DNA from: a virus
Reading direction: 5' to 3' (one strand)
DNA: 57,789 bases
IMG/VR virus record: IMGVR_UViG_3300044617_001276
Location: 1-57,789 of that record
Both the position numbers and the translations under genes were made by a program. Below, one piece after another: positions 8,033 through 16,280 of this stretch. Every line of letters starts with the position of its first letter. Position 1 is the stretch's first letter. The notes under the pieces were generated by a model. It saw nothing but the letters and a program-made list of their open reading frames with translations. It was not told where the DNA came from and did no database searches.

Positions 8033-8377
8033 TTACCTCAAATTTTCGATTTTGTACAACGTCTTCATGTAAATCGCCGCCATCTCATCGAGGATATTTT
8101 CCAATGCCGGCACATTTTTAGCGATTTTCGCTCGATTCTCAACAAGCCACAACATTTCGTCTCTCAGCACTTCTGCGATGTCCGGCACACCGTCGGGCGC
8201 TTTTTCCATTTGGCCGAACGTGCCTTGATGCGCTTCCACATATTTGTCGATGGAACCAATTATCTCTTCATAAAACTCGCCCAACGCTTCATGCTGAGAA
8301 AACGAGTTGGTTGTCCAATGGTTGGCGTGCGCGGCGTTACGCACTTTGAACACACGGGTTATTAGCTTGTCCAACAT
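8033..8377 (-). CDS. Dps/ferritin-like small helical protein
   Basis: A 114-residue, all-helical protein. The stretch HANHWTTNSFSQHEALGEFY, followed by EEIIGSIDKYVEA, resembles the Dps signature in which a His-Trp pair and a later His lie on the first helix (HWNxxGxxFxxLHxxFDE). A second helix with acidic residues (LRDEMLWLVENRAKIAKN, then ENILDEM) would complete a ferritin-like bundle. Similar short proteins occur in T4-like cyanophages (DUF5856-type, from memory). It is unusual among fibre genes and may be a metal-binding or virion-associated protein. Iron-binding residues cannot be confirmed here. Confidence 0.55.
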   Translation of the reverse strand: MLDKLITRVFKVRNAAHANHWTTNSFSQHEALGEFYEEIIGSIDKYVEAHQGTFGQMEKAPDGVPDIAEVLRDEMLWLVENRAKIAKNVPALENILDEMAAIYMKTLYKIENLR

Positions 8378-11085
8378 CAGAACGTGCCTCCAGTGATGCC
8401 CGCAGTGACCGCATTGGTGGACGGGTTGTAAGTTATCCCTGCATCTACCCCCAACGCTTGATTTCCTGTGGTCGAAGCCGCCACGAATGGAATGTAGAAG
8501 TCAGCATTGGTGCTGGTGGCAGTTGTGGCGACATTTGTCGCATTTGTGGCCGATCCTACGGACAACGTGCTTTGATCAACGTATTGAGGCGCTGTTGCGC
8601 CAGCAGTCAAAACATAATTCGTTGTCCCGAGAGACAAAAATGTCGTTGTTCCAGCACCAGAGTTGTAAGGCAAAGCGCCAGCCGTGCCGCCAGCAATGTT
8701 TGTCGCCGTCGTCGCTGACGTCGCGCTGGTGGCGCTCGTCGCTGTTGCGGCGTTGCCGCTGATGCTGATATTCCAAGTTCCTGAAGCGCCCGTGCCGTCT
8801 GCTTTCGGCGCGCCTACAGTGCTGTAATCAATCGTTCGAGCGGCTGATCCATCAAACGTCGCTCCAGCCGCAGCACCGCCTGTATTTGTGAATGTTACAG
8901 AATTGGCTACAGAACCAGCAGACCCTGTCGTATTCTGGTTGAACGTAGGCCATGTTGCGCTGGCTGTCGTCCAATTCCAAGTTCCTGTTGGCGTGTATGA
9001 CCCACCCAACTCAAGAATCGTGTCGTCAGCATCGCGCACGGTCTTGGTGCGATTTGTGGACGTTATTCCTGTGATGGTGAACAGACCGGTTTGTCCGACC
9101 ACAGACAAGCTCGCTGCTGAACCTGTCGTGTTCTGGTTCAGCGTCGGAATGTCAGCCGCCAAAAGCGCGCGGAACGATGGCGTACCCGGCGAACCCGTCG
9201 TCGGTCCAGCGAACACATAGTTGGCAGTTTGGTTTGCATAAACCGCTGTCAAGGTGCCAGAGCCTGTGACCGGCGAATTGCTGATGGTGAAGTCTGCAGG
9301 CAACGACAAACCGACAGAAGTCACAGTGCCAGCGCCTGCGGAAGACCACTGGAAAGCTGAACCAGACCATTGCAAAAATGTGCTGCCGACCGTTGGCGCT
9401 GTGATGAAAGAAGAAGCGCCTGCACCGGTGTTGTAAACTATTTGGTTTGCGTTGCCGCCTGCAACATTGGTCGCAGAACCGACAACCAAACTGGATTGAG
9501 CAACATTCTCCCAGCGCATGTCCGTGCTGTCATAGACGATCACGTCGCCATTGTTCAGCGTGCCGAATTGCACATTGCCGTCAGTGCCGCCCAAAACCGA
9601 GCCGAACGTCGGGCGCACAAACAAGATTCCGTTAGAAGTTCCGACATGCACGACCGCTGCGACTGTTGCGATCGCGTTGGGTGTCGTAGGCTTGGTTTTT
9701 GTCAAGCCACCGGTGACAAGCGGGTTGTAGTACAACTCTTGGCCTTGCGTCCAAGCTTCAACGCCGCCGGTGGTGTTGAGGTTCTTGACTTCGCCGAACT
9801 GAGTGACAAATATCCAATCGTTGGTGGTGCCGGTTTCGTTGGCGACACCGAGGATGTAGTTGGCTTGCGTCGGTTGCAGTCCTGTGGCTGGCGCAGCAGT
9901 CAAGCCGCCTGAAGCGCCCAGCGTGCCGGTGAACATCATCACTTGCCCTTTGGTCGCCGGGGCGGTGAGTTTCACGCGGAAATAAGTTTCTTCGCCGATC
10001 TTTTGGACGACCGCGCCATTCATTCGGAACGCGAGCGTTTGGAACTGATCGTTGTTGTCGTAATAAAGACGAGCTGTAGCGTCAGTCGGCAACGGCGAAA
10101 GCGCCGAGGCAAAATCGACGTAATCTGTGTCCACGGTCGTGAACGTGCCTGCGGCGGGAGTCGACCCGCCAATGACCGTTCCGTCGATTGTGCCGCTGTT
10201 AATGTCGACGTTGGTCAGCGTTTTCCCGTCTAACGTGTCAGGGATGTCGTCGTTGACGAGCGCACGGAATGTCGGCAATGCATCCGGTCCAGACACAGGC
10301 CCGGCACGCACCGTGTTGGCTGGGCGCGGAATGTCCACGTCCATGTTGGCCCACAAATAAGCGCCAGTGCCGCCAGAAACAAGCACCTGCCCATAAACAC
10401 CCACAGGACCAATGTAAAGGCCGTCAGCGCCTGACCAAACAATCGCACCGGCGTCTGGCACCAACGAGCGGCTTGTGCCACCTTGGTCGACGGGCAAGAT
10501 GCCATTGATTTGCTGTTGGTCAGACAAATCCACAGCAGGGTGCTGATGGTCGGCGCGCGCTATTTCGGTGGAAACACCCGCAGCGCCTGTGTCGTCCAAC
10601 ACCAGCGGCGTTGCGTTGCTCAAGTTTGCGTTGAGCGTGACGTCAGTGTTGAGTGCGCCGCCGCCCGTCAACCCTGTGCCGGCAATGACTTGTCGGCTTT
10701 CAGGCACGTAGCCGCTGATGGTCGCCGGGATTGTCGTGGCAGCGGTGACGCGCCCGGTGGCGTCCACTGTGAACACCGGGATGTTCGTAGACGTTCCATA
10801 AACGCCGGGTGTGACACCGGTGTTGGCCAACTCGGCTGTCCCTACGCCGCCCGGAGCGATGCTCAACGTCACGTTGGAGCTCAGTTGCCCACCGCCATCC
10901 AACCCTGTGCCAGCCAGCACCGCGCGAGAGGTCGGCACACCCGCCACAGACAACAAATCACCAACACGAATTTGGTAATTGTTGCCCTGATAGACAATCA
11001 TCATCAGCGAGTTTTCGTCCGCCACCGGGGCGGTGGGCAACTGCGTGATTCTTGTCGGTATCAGGTTGCTAGGTACGTCTGACAT
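8377..11085 (-). CDS. Large tail fibre protein (902 aa)
   Basis: A long, Gly/Ser/Thr/Asn-rich beta protein. The N-terminus (RITQLPTAPVADENSLMMIV and then YQGNNYQIRVGDLLS) resembles phage fibre attachment domains. The body has repeated motifs such as AGTGLxGGGxLxxxVTL (at about 58 and 138), NQNTTGSA (at about 650 and 725) and VVGSATNVAGGNANQIVYN-type segments, typical of trimeric fibre shafts. It ends in ITGGTF, similar to the VDGGTF end of the fibre protein at 56140-57339. It probably contacts the host surface. Its stop and the Dps-like start overlap by one base at 8377. Confidence 0.8.
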   Translation of the reverse strand: MSDVPSNLIPTRITQLPTAPVADENSLMMIVYQGNNYQIRVGDLLSVAGVPTSRAVLAGTGLDGGGQLSSNVTLSIAPGGVGTAELANTGVTPGVYGTSTNIPVFTVDATGRVTAATTIPATISGYVPESRQVIAGTGLTGGGALNTDVTLNANLSNATPLVLDDTGAAGVSTEIARADHQHPAVDLSDQQQINGILPVDQGGTSRSLVPDAGAIVWSGADGLYIGPVGVYGQVLVSGGTGAYLWANMDVDIPRPANTVRAGPVSGPDALPTFRALVNDDIPDTLDGKTLTNVDINSGTIDGTVIGGSTPAAGTFTTVDTDYVDFASALSPLPTDATARLYYDNNDQFQTLAFRMNGAVVQKIGEETYFRVKLTAPATKGQVMMFTGTLGASGGLTAAPATGLQPTQANYILGVANETGTTNDWIFVTQFGEVKNLNTTGGVEAWTQGQELYYNPLVTGGLTKTKPTTPNAIATVAAVVHVGTSNGILFVRPTFGSVLGGTDGNVQFGTLNNGDVIVYDSTDMRWENVAQSSLVVGSATNVAGGNANQIVYNTGAGASSFITAPTVGSTFLQWSGSAFQWSSAGAGTVTSVGLSLPADFTISNSPVTGSGTLTAVYANQTANYVFAGPTTGSPGTPSFRALLAADIPTLNQNTTGSAASLSVVGQTGLFTITGITSTNRTKTVRDADDTILELGGSYTPTGTWNWTTASATWPTFNQNTTGSAGSVANSVTFTNTGGAAAGATFDGSAARTIDYSTVGAPKADGTGASGTWNISISGNAATATSATSATSATTATNIAGGTAGALPYNSGAGTTTFLSLGTTNYVLTAGATAPQYVDQSTLSVGSATNATNVATTATSTNADFYIPFVAASTTGNQALGVDAGITYNPSTNAVTAGITGGTF

Positions 11086-11394
11086 TTATAGCTCCAAATA
11101 TCCGTCACCATCTTCTGTGATGATGAACTCATTGCCTTGCTCTTGAATCAAGCCAGCAGGCCGAGTGTTGATCGGTGTGTCAGGCCGGTTGAATGGCAAA
11201 ACAATCTGGTCAGGGCGGCGCGGCGCTAATCGGTAAGGATCGTATTCGTCACGATCCTCTTCACAAACCATCAACCCCGGATAGTTCGGATCTGGCGACA
11301 AATCAGCCAACAACATCTTGCGCGAACAACGACCGCAAATGGCGATGCCATAAGTCGGTTGGCCAGAAGGGTCTAGGAATTTACCGCTGCTCAT
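11086..11394 (-). CDS. Small zinc-ribbon-like structural-region protein (102 aa)
   Basis: The start is taken at ATG 11394, which overlaps the upstream stop as ATGA; the longer frame from 11457 is rejected. The N-terminal part has CGRCSRK and later VCEEDRDEYDPYR, a C-x2-C plus single C pattern that suggests a small metal-binding knuckle. The rest (LPFNRPDTPINTRPAG) is proline-rich and the C-terminus is acidic. It lies between the gp4-like gene and the large fibre gene. I do not recognise a named family. Confidence 0.65.
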   Translation of the reverse strand: MSSGKFLDPSGQPTYGIAICGRCSRKMLLADLSPDPNYPGLMVCEEDRDEYDPYRLAPRRPDQIVLPFNRPDTPINTRPAGLIQEQGNEFIITEDGDGYLEL

Positions 11395-12371
11395 TTTGTG
11401 TAAACTCCAATGCCGGGGTTGATCTGAATCGGCGAACCGTCGTTGTCGCCATCCCATGCACGCTGCTGGCTCATCGCAGCCTTTTGTTCCAGGATCGGAA
11501 TCAGTTGCGCGTCTACCGCTGGTGTTTCAGCCGCCATGCGCGCGGCGAGCCCGTTGATGATTGCCTCTTGCCAACGGTCTGGCATTTCAACTTCTTGTTG
11601 CAAGTTTTCTGTGTCCATGATCTGGCGATGCCGCCAGAGGATCAACTGTGCAGCTTCAGCTGCGACAAACGGCGCAGGCCAGAGATAAACAACCGGCTCA
11701 GGCAAGTTGCGCTGGAAATAATAGTTGCTCGGTCTTCCGGGGAACACTTTGTTGGACTGATTGACATAGCTGTCGCGGTTCAACTGGCCCAAAGGAATCT
11801 CTTGCGGCAAGTTGCCTAGCGTGATCGCGCTGTAACTCAATGGGCTGGTCGACGTGATCCGGAAATAGTTGTAAGGCAACGCACCAGAGATGTCCGTCCA
11901 AGTTATCTCGCCTGCCGCAGCGGTTTCACTTGAACTTCCAACGGTCGTCCAAACAGAACCGTTTGTGCTCACTTGAAACGTCACCGGCACAGCAGCTGCG
12001 CTCCATTTTATACCAACTGTGTCGACCGTCGTTTGTGTCGTAAAATCGACCGTGTAACTGGTGGAAGTGGTCACTGAAGCGCCACTCAACAGCTGCAACA
12101 CGCGGTAATTCAAGTTGAGGATTTCAACGGTGCCTGCAGGCAGCGTGACCAACGGTTGATTCTGATACATCGGAAGAATCAACTTCTGAATGCACCAACT
12201 GGGCGTCTTGATGTTGGCGAGTTCATTGAGCATGAACCGCAGGGATTCCAGCGCGTAGGTCTGCATTTCTGCAGTGATGGCTTGCGCAGGAAGGCGGCAA
12301 CGCCGGAAGGCGTGATCCACGACCTTCAATGCGTTGGTTGTTGTGCCGCCTATGTTCCCAGAATACGCCAT
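11391..12371 (-). CDS. P22 gp4-like connector protein with discoidin-like insertion
   Basis: A 326-residue protein. The N-terminal helices (LKVVDHAFRRCRLPAQAITA, then a LRFMLNELANIK segment) and the C-terminal helical half (EMPDRWQEAIINGLAARMAA) fit the P22 gp4-type tail accessory/connector proteins. Residues of about 100-195 form a beta insertion (IKWSAAAVPVTFQVSTNGS, WTDISGALPYNYFRI) with the look of an F5/8C (discoidin) carbohydrate-binding fold. It is the first gene after a promoter-like site at 12425-12453. The family assignment is inference by pattern; the insertion could be for exposure on the tail surface. Confidence 0.55.
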   Translation of the reverse strand: MAYSGNIGGTTTNALKVVDHAFRRCRLPAQAITAEMQTYALESLRFMLNELANIKTPSWCIQKLILPMYQNQPLVTLPAGTVEILNLNYRVLQLLSGASVTTSTSYTVDFTTQTTVDTVGIKWSAAAVPVTFQVSTNGSVWTTVGSSSETAAAGEITWTDISGALPYNYFRITSTSPLSYSAITLGNLPQEIPLGQLNRDSYVNQSNKVFPGRPSNYYFQRNLPEPVVYLWPAPFVAAEAAQLILWRHRQIMDTENLQQEVEMPDRWQEAIINGLAARMAAETPAVDAQLIPILEQKAAMSQQRAWDGDNDGSPIQINPGIGVYTK

Positions 12372-12395
12372 GCTAACTCCACTCAGTCACATGGC

Positions 12396-12409
12396 GGCTG
12401 TCGGCAGCC
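12396..12409 (-). other. Small stem-loop in leader of the connector/fibre genes
   Basis: GGCTG-TCGG-CAGCC forms a five-pair stem with a four-base loop, and with one bulge the stem extends outward. It lies between the promoter-like site at 12425-12453 and the ATG at 12371, so it would be in the 5' leader of that transcript. There is no T run, so it is unlikely to be a simple terminator. Confidence 0.35.
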
Positions 12410-12424
12410 TGCCCGGTTGACGAA

Positions 12425-12453
12425 ATTATGCTCGAATTGTCTGTTTATGACAA
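12425..12453 (-). promoter_or_regulatory. Promoter-like sequence before connector and fibre genes
   Basis: On the minus strand TTGTCA (12453-12448), a 17-base spacer, and CATAAT (12430-12425) form a near-consensus sigma-70 type promoter, with one mismatch in each box. It sits in the 83-base gap between the DUF6496-like gene and the 326-aa connector gene. The -35 box is half of an inverted pair TTGTC/GACAA. Confidence 0.6.
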
Positions 12454-12454
12454 C

Positions 12455-12961
12455 TCACTTTTTCTTTTTGCCGACGTTGCGTGCTTCGCTCAACGCAATC
12501 GCGACCGCTTGTTTTGGATTCTTCACTACGGGGCCAGTTTTGCTGCCAGAATGCAGTTCGCCCGACTTATATTCGGACATAACTTTCTCGACCTTCTTAG
12601 AACCCTTCTCAGACATCAAGCCGCCTGCCTTGTAAGGCGCAATCATCGGCTCTTTGGGCGCGACCGGCATTCGACGGCGTCCAATTCCCGGGTTTTTGTT
12701 GCCTTTTATGCCCAAACTGGACTTGTCTCGCAACATTCCTTGCGGCGCGGCTGGCGCTTTCACGGTTTCCCGCTGGATGCTTTCGCGTTTTTCCATGGTT
12801 GGGGTGGCCATGATCTCTTTTTTGGCCATAGCCGACACAGCCGGGCGCATTTTGCCGCCCTCGGCGTAGCCTTTTTTCGCCATACCGCCGCCGCAATAAC
12901 CAACCGTCTTGCCTGCGCTGGAGAAATCGAAATCTTTCACGTATTTCAGCGTTTTGCTCAT
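12455..12961 (-). CDS. DUF6496-like virion-region protein (168 aa)
   Basis: A basic protein from ATG 12961 (a TTG at 12967 is rejected). The C-terminal block KVMSEYKSGELHSGSKTGPV, followed by VKNPKQAVAIALSEAR, is the conserved part of the DUF6496 family found in many environmental phages. The N-terminus has KKGYAEGGKMRP and the middle YKAGGLMSEK, members of the GYxxGG motif seen in other virion genes of this window. The tail is lysine-rich. The function is unknown; it could bind DNA or be packaged in the head. Confidence 0.7.
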   Translation of the reverse strand: MSKTLKYVKDFDFSSAGKTVGYCGGGMAKKGYAEGGKMRPAVSAMAKKEIMATPTMEKRESIQRETVKAPAAPQGMLRDKSSLGIKGNKNPGIGRRRMPVAPKEPMIAPYKAGGLMSEKGSKKVEKVMSEYKSGELHSGSKTGPVVKNPKQAVAIALSEARNVGKKKK

Positions 12962-12963
12962 GA

Positions 12964-13212
12964 TCAAATCCCTCGTGTCCGGTTGCTTTCAATGAGGCGG
13001 TCTAGTTTGGCGTCCAAAACTTCCAGCCGATTCATCACGCGATTGATGTCGGCGTGCACTTCAGCTTTCGTGACGTATTCTTTGGCCATTTCTTCACGCG
13101 TGCGGTTCAATAGAATCGTCACACGACTGAGTTCTGCAGACTTTTCACGCAATACCCACCCCAAAACACCGAGGAAAAAAGAAAGCGCCAAATTCCAAAA
13201 CATCAATTCCAT
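12964..13212 (-). CDS. Small membrane-anchored coiled-coil protein (82 aa)
   Basis: One N-terminal hydrophobic helix (LMFWNLALSFFLGVLGWVL) is followed by a long charged helical region with heptad-like spacing (INRVMNRLEVLDAKLDRLIE). Its ATG follows AGAAAG. The topology is like small phage membrane proteins of the holin-partner or spanin type, but no lipobox or second membrane helix is seen, and it is far from the lysozyme. The function is not assigned. Confidence 0.65.
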   Translation of the reverse strand: MELMFWNLALSFFLGVLGWVLREKSAELSRVTILLNRTREEMAKEYVTKAEVHADINRVMNRLEVLDAKLDRLIESNRTRGI

Positions 13213-13229
13213 TTCTTTCTACCCTTTCA

Positions 13230-13850
13230 TCAAGCAGTAGATTGTTGTGTGATGGTCAGGCGAATCGAACCGTCACCAGAATTGATTTTGTAGCGCAACG
13301 CTCTCATCAGCGTCGTGGTGAAATGAGTCTGGTTTGTGGATGCGCTCGTGAACGCGCCGCCAGCGGCTGGGTGAGCGACAGCTTGATGCACAAACGAATG
13401 ATCGAATGGATCCTCGTTGGTGTATTCAATCGAGTAATTCACCGTGCCAGAGACCGTCGCCGAGACCGTCGTCACCTGATTCGGCGTATAGATGTCCATC
13501 GGGATCCATTGGCTGTAACCCGACTGAGCGACACCCGCTTCCACCGCGCCTGCGGTCGCCGCGCTGACATAAATAGACTCAACGTAAGCGAACGTCTTGG
13601 TGGTGGTCGCTGTGCCTGCGTTGGCACCTGCGATGGTTTCTGTTTGAGTTTCGTTGTTGGGGCCGACGCCGACGATTGTGAAATTCCTAGTTGTGTCGTT
13701 GCCTACGCTGGTGATGGTTACATAACGTGGCGGCGTGATCGTGCTTTCCACCAACGTCAAGAAACCAGCAGCGAGCGGCGTTTGCGACAACGCAAGATAA
13801 TTCCCGTCCGCAATCGGAAAGCTAGTTGTTACAATTTGAATCGGGCGCAT
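13230..13850 (-). CDS. Structural beta protein (206 aa), possible capsid decoration
   Basis: A Thr/Ala/Gly-rich beta protein (ITSVGNDTTRNFTIVGVG, TIAGANAGTATTTKTFAYVE), common in character among environmental phage structural genes. The C-terminus (TLMRALRYKINSGDGSIRLT) is a conserved-looking strand pair. It lies between small coiled-coil genes and downstream of the capsid gene, so a head decoration or tail-associated role is possible. It overlaps the next upstream gene by 29 bases. Confidence 0.6.
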   Translation of the reverse strand: MRPIQIVTTSFPIADGNYLALSQTPLAAGFLTLVESTITPPRYVTITSVGNDTTRNFTIVGVGPNNETQTETIAGANAGTATTTKTFAYVESIYVSAATAGAVEAGVAQSGYSQWIPMDIYTPNQVTTVSATVSGTVNYSIEYTNEDPFDHSFVHQAVAHPAAGGAFTSASTNQTHFTTTLMRALRYKINSGDGSIRLTITQQSTA

Positions 13851-14004
13851 TGCTGCTCTCCTGTTCTGGCGAATCCAAACGCCTAATCAACATTTGGTAA
13901 GCAGTCAAAGTCGCTTGAGCTTGAATTATGAAAGTGTTCGCTCTCATCAATTCTTGCTCAAGCTCTTTTATCTCGCTTTCCAAAAACGCCTTGGTTATTT
14001 GCAT
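13822..14004 (-). CDS. Small coiled-coil protein (60 aa)
   Basis: A short helical protein (LESEIKELEQELMRANTFII, QAQATLTAYQMLIRRLD) with a clear coiled-coil pattern and an acidic/Asn-rich tail. Its start overlaps the stop of the 199-aa structural gene as TGATG, and its end overlaps the next gene by 29 bases. A role in assembly is likely from its place only. Confidence 0.6.
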   Translation of the reverse strand: MQITKAFLESEIKELEQELMRANTFIIQAQATLTAYQMLIRRLDSPEQESSNAPDSNCNN

Positions 14005-14603
14005 CAGCTGAACGAAGCGTAAGCCGGAACATAATAATCAGTCCCAGCGATGCGAACCTTGATGGCTTTGGAAACAGTCGCCACGGCAGTCGCAGTTGGT
14101 GCGACGGTCGCAGCTGGGCCAGTTTCGATGTTGATCAGGTTTTGCACTTCACCAGTTTGCGAGCCGCTGTCGGTCACGCGAATGAACGAAGAAGCAACAC
14201 CTAGCGTCACGTTTGTGCCGTAGTCGGTGTCCAGTTGCAAAACAGCCAGTGTGCCGCCGGGAGTTGTTGCTGTGCCGCCGAGCGTTGCACGGATTGCATT
14301 CGCTGCACCGGAGATCGTGCCGGTGGTGTTGATCGATGTGCTGATGTGAGCGCCATTGATCGTGCCGCCTGTGGCTGCGCCTGCACCGGTGACAACCGAA
14401 AATGCACGCAGCGTTTCACCCGAACCGGTCGAAGTGAATGCCAAGCGTTGATAAGACAACCGAGTGTCGCCGGTCGTGGCAGACGTGGTTGCGTAAGAAC
14501 TGGAGATGTTGCCAGCAGTCGTCACTGAAACCGGAACAGAAGACGTGCCGCTCGTGAAGCCGTTGAGCGAGGTCACTGGGCCGGTGAATGTAGTTTGTGC
14601 CAT
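14004..14603 (-). CDS. Structural beta protein downstream of capsid (199 aa)
   Basis: A Gly/Thr/Ala-rich protein with many short strands (TSLNGFTSGTSSVPVSVTT, NAIRATLGGTATTPGGTLAV) and a C-terminal KAIKVRIAGTDYYVPAYAS segment, where a virion subunit would place its last strands. The ribosome-binding site GAGAGGAA lies 6-7 bases before ATG. It is the first gene after the capsid gene and could be a decoration or fibre-like head protein. Confidence 0.6.
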   Translation of the reverse strand: MAQTTFTGPVTSLNGFTSGTSSVPVSVTTAGNISSSYATTSATTGDTRLSYQRLAFTSTGSGETLRAFSVVTGAGAATGGTINGAHISTSINTTGTISGAANAIRATLGGTATTPGGTLAVLQLDTDYGTNVTLGVASSFIRVTDSGSQTGEVQNLINIETGPAATVAPTATAVATVSKAIKVRIAGTDYYVPAYASFS

Positions 14604-14673
14604 GATTCATTCCTCTCATGCGAGTATCAAGGTGTTGCAGTCTGCATGACGTCAGCCGGGACTGTCTACAACA

Positions 14674-14715
14674 CCGGGTAACCCCGGAATTCCCCGCCCG
14701 GTTGCCCGAGCGGGG
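14674..14715 (-). other. Hairpins in the gap after the major capsid gene
   Basis: The 120-base gap between the capsid stop and the next ATG holds two GC-rich hairpins: CCGGG/CCCGG (14674-14687) and CCCCGC/GCGGGG (14692-14715). In the direction of transcription no T run follows, so they look more like RNA-stabilising or attenuating structures than a strong terminator. They could keep capsid mRNA more abundant than downstream mRNA. Confidence 0.4.
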
Positions 14716-14723
14716 TTTGCTAC

Positions 14724-15638
14724 TTAAACGCCAGCGGTACCGTAGATGCCGCGTGGGTCAGTCCAACCGAACACATAACGCTCGGTGGCCTTGTAACGCA
14801 TCGAGTCGGTCTCGAAGTCGCCTTCCATGCTCTTTTCCAGACCACGGCGCATCATGAGCTTCAGACCTTCGGGAGCGTCGGTCTGAACCCACCATGCAGT
14901 GGTCGAGGTGATACGAGACAGGTTGGCTTGGCCTTCGGAGAGCAGACCCATCGACTTCACTGGGTTGATGTCGTTGTCAGCGGTGCCGGTACGCAGCACA
15001 GACTTGAGCAAGACTTCAGCTTGGAAGACGTTGGAAGGACCAGCAACAATCTTGCGCGGCGTCAGACGGATACGCTTGCCGTTGTTGTCAACAGCGTTGC
15101 GGATCTGAATCAGCATCTGTTCCAGAGAGGTCTGGGACAGCGCAGCAGGGGTGTTCAGCTGGTTGCTGAAGGTGCCGTTCACGATGGGGTGGTTGGTCGC
15201 AACCAGTGCCACACCGTCGCCGCCAGGATAGCTGCCGTTGAACGCGCGGTTCAGGATGTTCGCACCAAGTGTTTCTTTGGTTTCGATCAGCGACTGTGCC
15301 AGATGCTTGGCATAGGTTTGACCGATGCGAATGTGGTCGCCGTCTTCCACGAGAACTTTGGTCAGGCTGAATGCCAGACCATAGACCTTGTAGAGATAGC
15401 GCTGCAGGAACAGCACGCCGCCCGACTGATAGCTGACAGCCATGCCGTCAGGCAGTTCAGGAGCCGCACCGAAGCCGTACAGGACTGGCTCTTCGTGGTA
15501 GTTACGTGGGATGCCTTTTTGCTCACGGAACACCATGCTCCATTCGTCAGCACGCTGTTCGTAAACACCGTCGAACACTTCATTCAGGATGGGTTCGACA
15601 ACCGACCGAAAGTCGGTACTACGCATTGGGGTAGCCAT
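14724..15638 (-). CDS. Major capsid protein (Mu gpT-like)
   Basis: The main shell subunit, 304 residues. The layout fits HK97-fold capsids of the Mu gpT type: an N-terminal helix (DFRSVVEPILNEVFDGVYEQ), an E-loop/P-domain region (SYQSGGVLFLQRYLYKVYGL), the conserved VALVATNHPIVNGTFSN segment that is characteristic of gpT-like capsids, and RLTPRKIVAGPSNVFQAEVL in the second domain. A strong Shine-Dalgarno sequence (AAGGAGGG) fits high expression. It lies after the scaffold and a structural gene, as usual. Confidence 0.88.
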   Translation of the reverse strand: MATPMRSTDFRSVVEPILNEVFDGVYEQRADEWSMVFREQKGIPRNYHEEPVLYGFGAAPELPDGMAVSYQSGGVLFLQRYLYKVYGLAFSLTKVLVEDGDHIRIGQTYAKHLAQSLIETKETLGANILNRAFNGSYPGGDGVALVATNHPIVNGTFSNQLNTPAALSQTSLEQMLIQIRNAVDNNGKRIRLTPRKIVAGPSNVFQAEVLLKSVLRTGTADNDINPVKSMGLLSEGQANLSRITSTTAWWVQTDAPEGLKLMMRRGLEKSMEGDFETDSMRYKATERYVFGWTDPRGIYGTAGV

Positions 15639-15651
15639 TCGTCAACCCTCC

Positions 15652-16251
15652 TTATACCGAGTTAACAGATGCTTTGTACTGGTGTTCGTTGATGCGAACA
15701 GTTGCTTGTACATAAGCGTCGGTTAATGAATCGTTGATATTGTATGCGAAACCAGTAATCTGGAACTGGCCAGAGGTCGCCTGGATGGCGGTCAGCTGGC
15801 AGTTGCTCAGGCCGGTCTGAGTTGAGCCGCCCGGAGAAGCGATTGTCCAGTCGCACTCTTCGCCGACCGCCGTTTGCACGGTGGTGACGCCGGGAGTACC
15901 CGGATTGGTGTACTGAACATCGAACAGCGTCTCAGGGTCGTCATAAACCCAAGCGACGATCTCCGTGCCTGTGGTGCCGGAAGGCCAGAATGGGCTGATG
16001 GTCGGCTTGCCCGACGAATCAAGATACTGGCAACCAGCGAAAATGCCGAGCAGCAAAACGCCGCCAGCAGTGCCGGAACGAGTACCGTCAGAGGTACCGA
16101 GCTCAATCACGCCGGTGTCAACGAGTTTTACGGGATCACCCGAGAAAATGTTCGCTGCATAGGTCGACGCGATGGTGTAGGCTTTCGGCCGCATCTGGCC
16201 ACTGTTGTGGTAAGACGGACGGAAGCCAAAAGGTGCGCTAGTCGAAGACAT
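15652..16251 (-). CDS. Head-region structural protein (199 aa), possible decoration protein
   Basis: The N-terminus (APFGFRPSYHNSGQMRPKAY) and the segment SGDPVKLVDTGVIELGTSDG, then AGGVLLLGIFAGCQYLDSSG, are typical of small beta-barrel head proteins placed just before the capsid gene in environmental podoviruses. AGGAG precedes the ATG. The C-terminus is a conserved-looking NINDSLTDAYVQATVRINEH. A decoration or head-completion role is inferred from position. Confidence 0.65.
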   Translation of the reverse strand: MSSTSAPFGFRPSYHNSGQMRPKAYTIASTYAANIFSGDPVKLVDTGVIELGTSDGTRSGTAGGVLLLGIFAGCQYLDSSGKPTISPFWPSGTTGTEIVAWVYDDPETLFDVQYTNPGTPGVTTVQTAVGEECDWTIASPGGSTQTGLSNCQLTAIQATSGQFQITGFAYNINDSLTDAYVQATVRINEHQYKASVNSV

Positions 16252-16280
16252 TGCATACTCCTAATGGGTTAATGGTTTCG

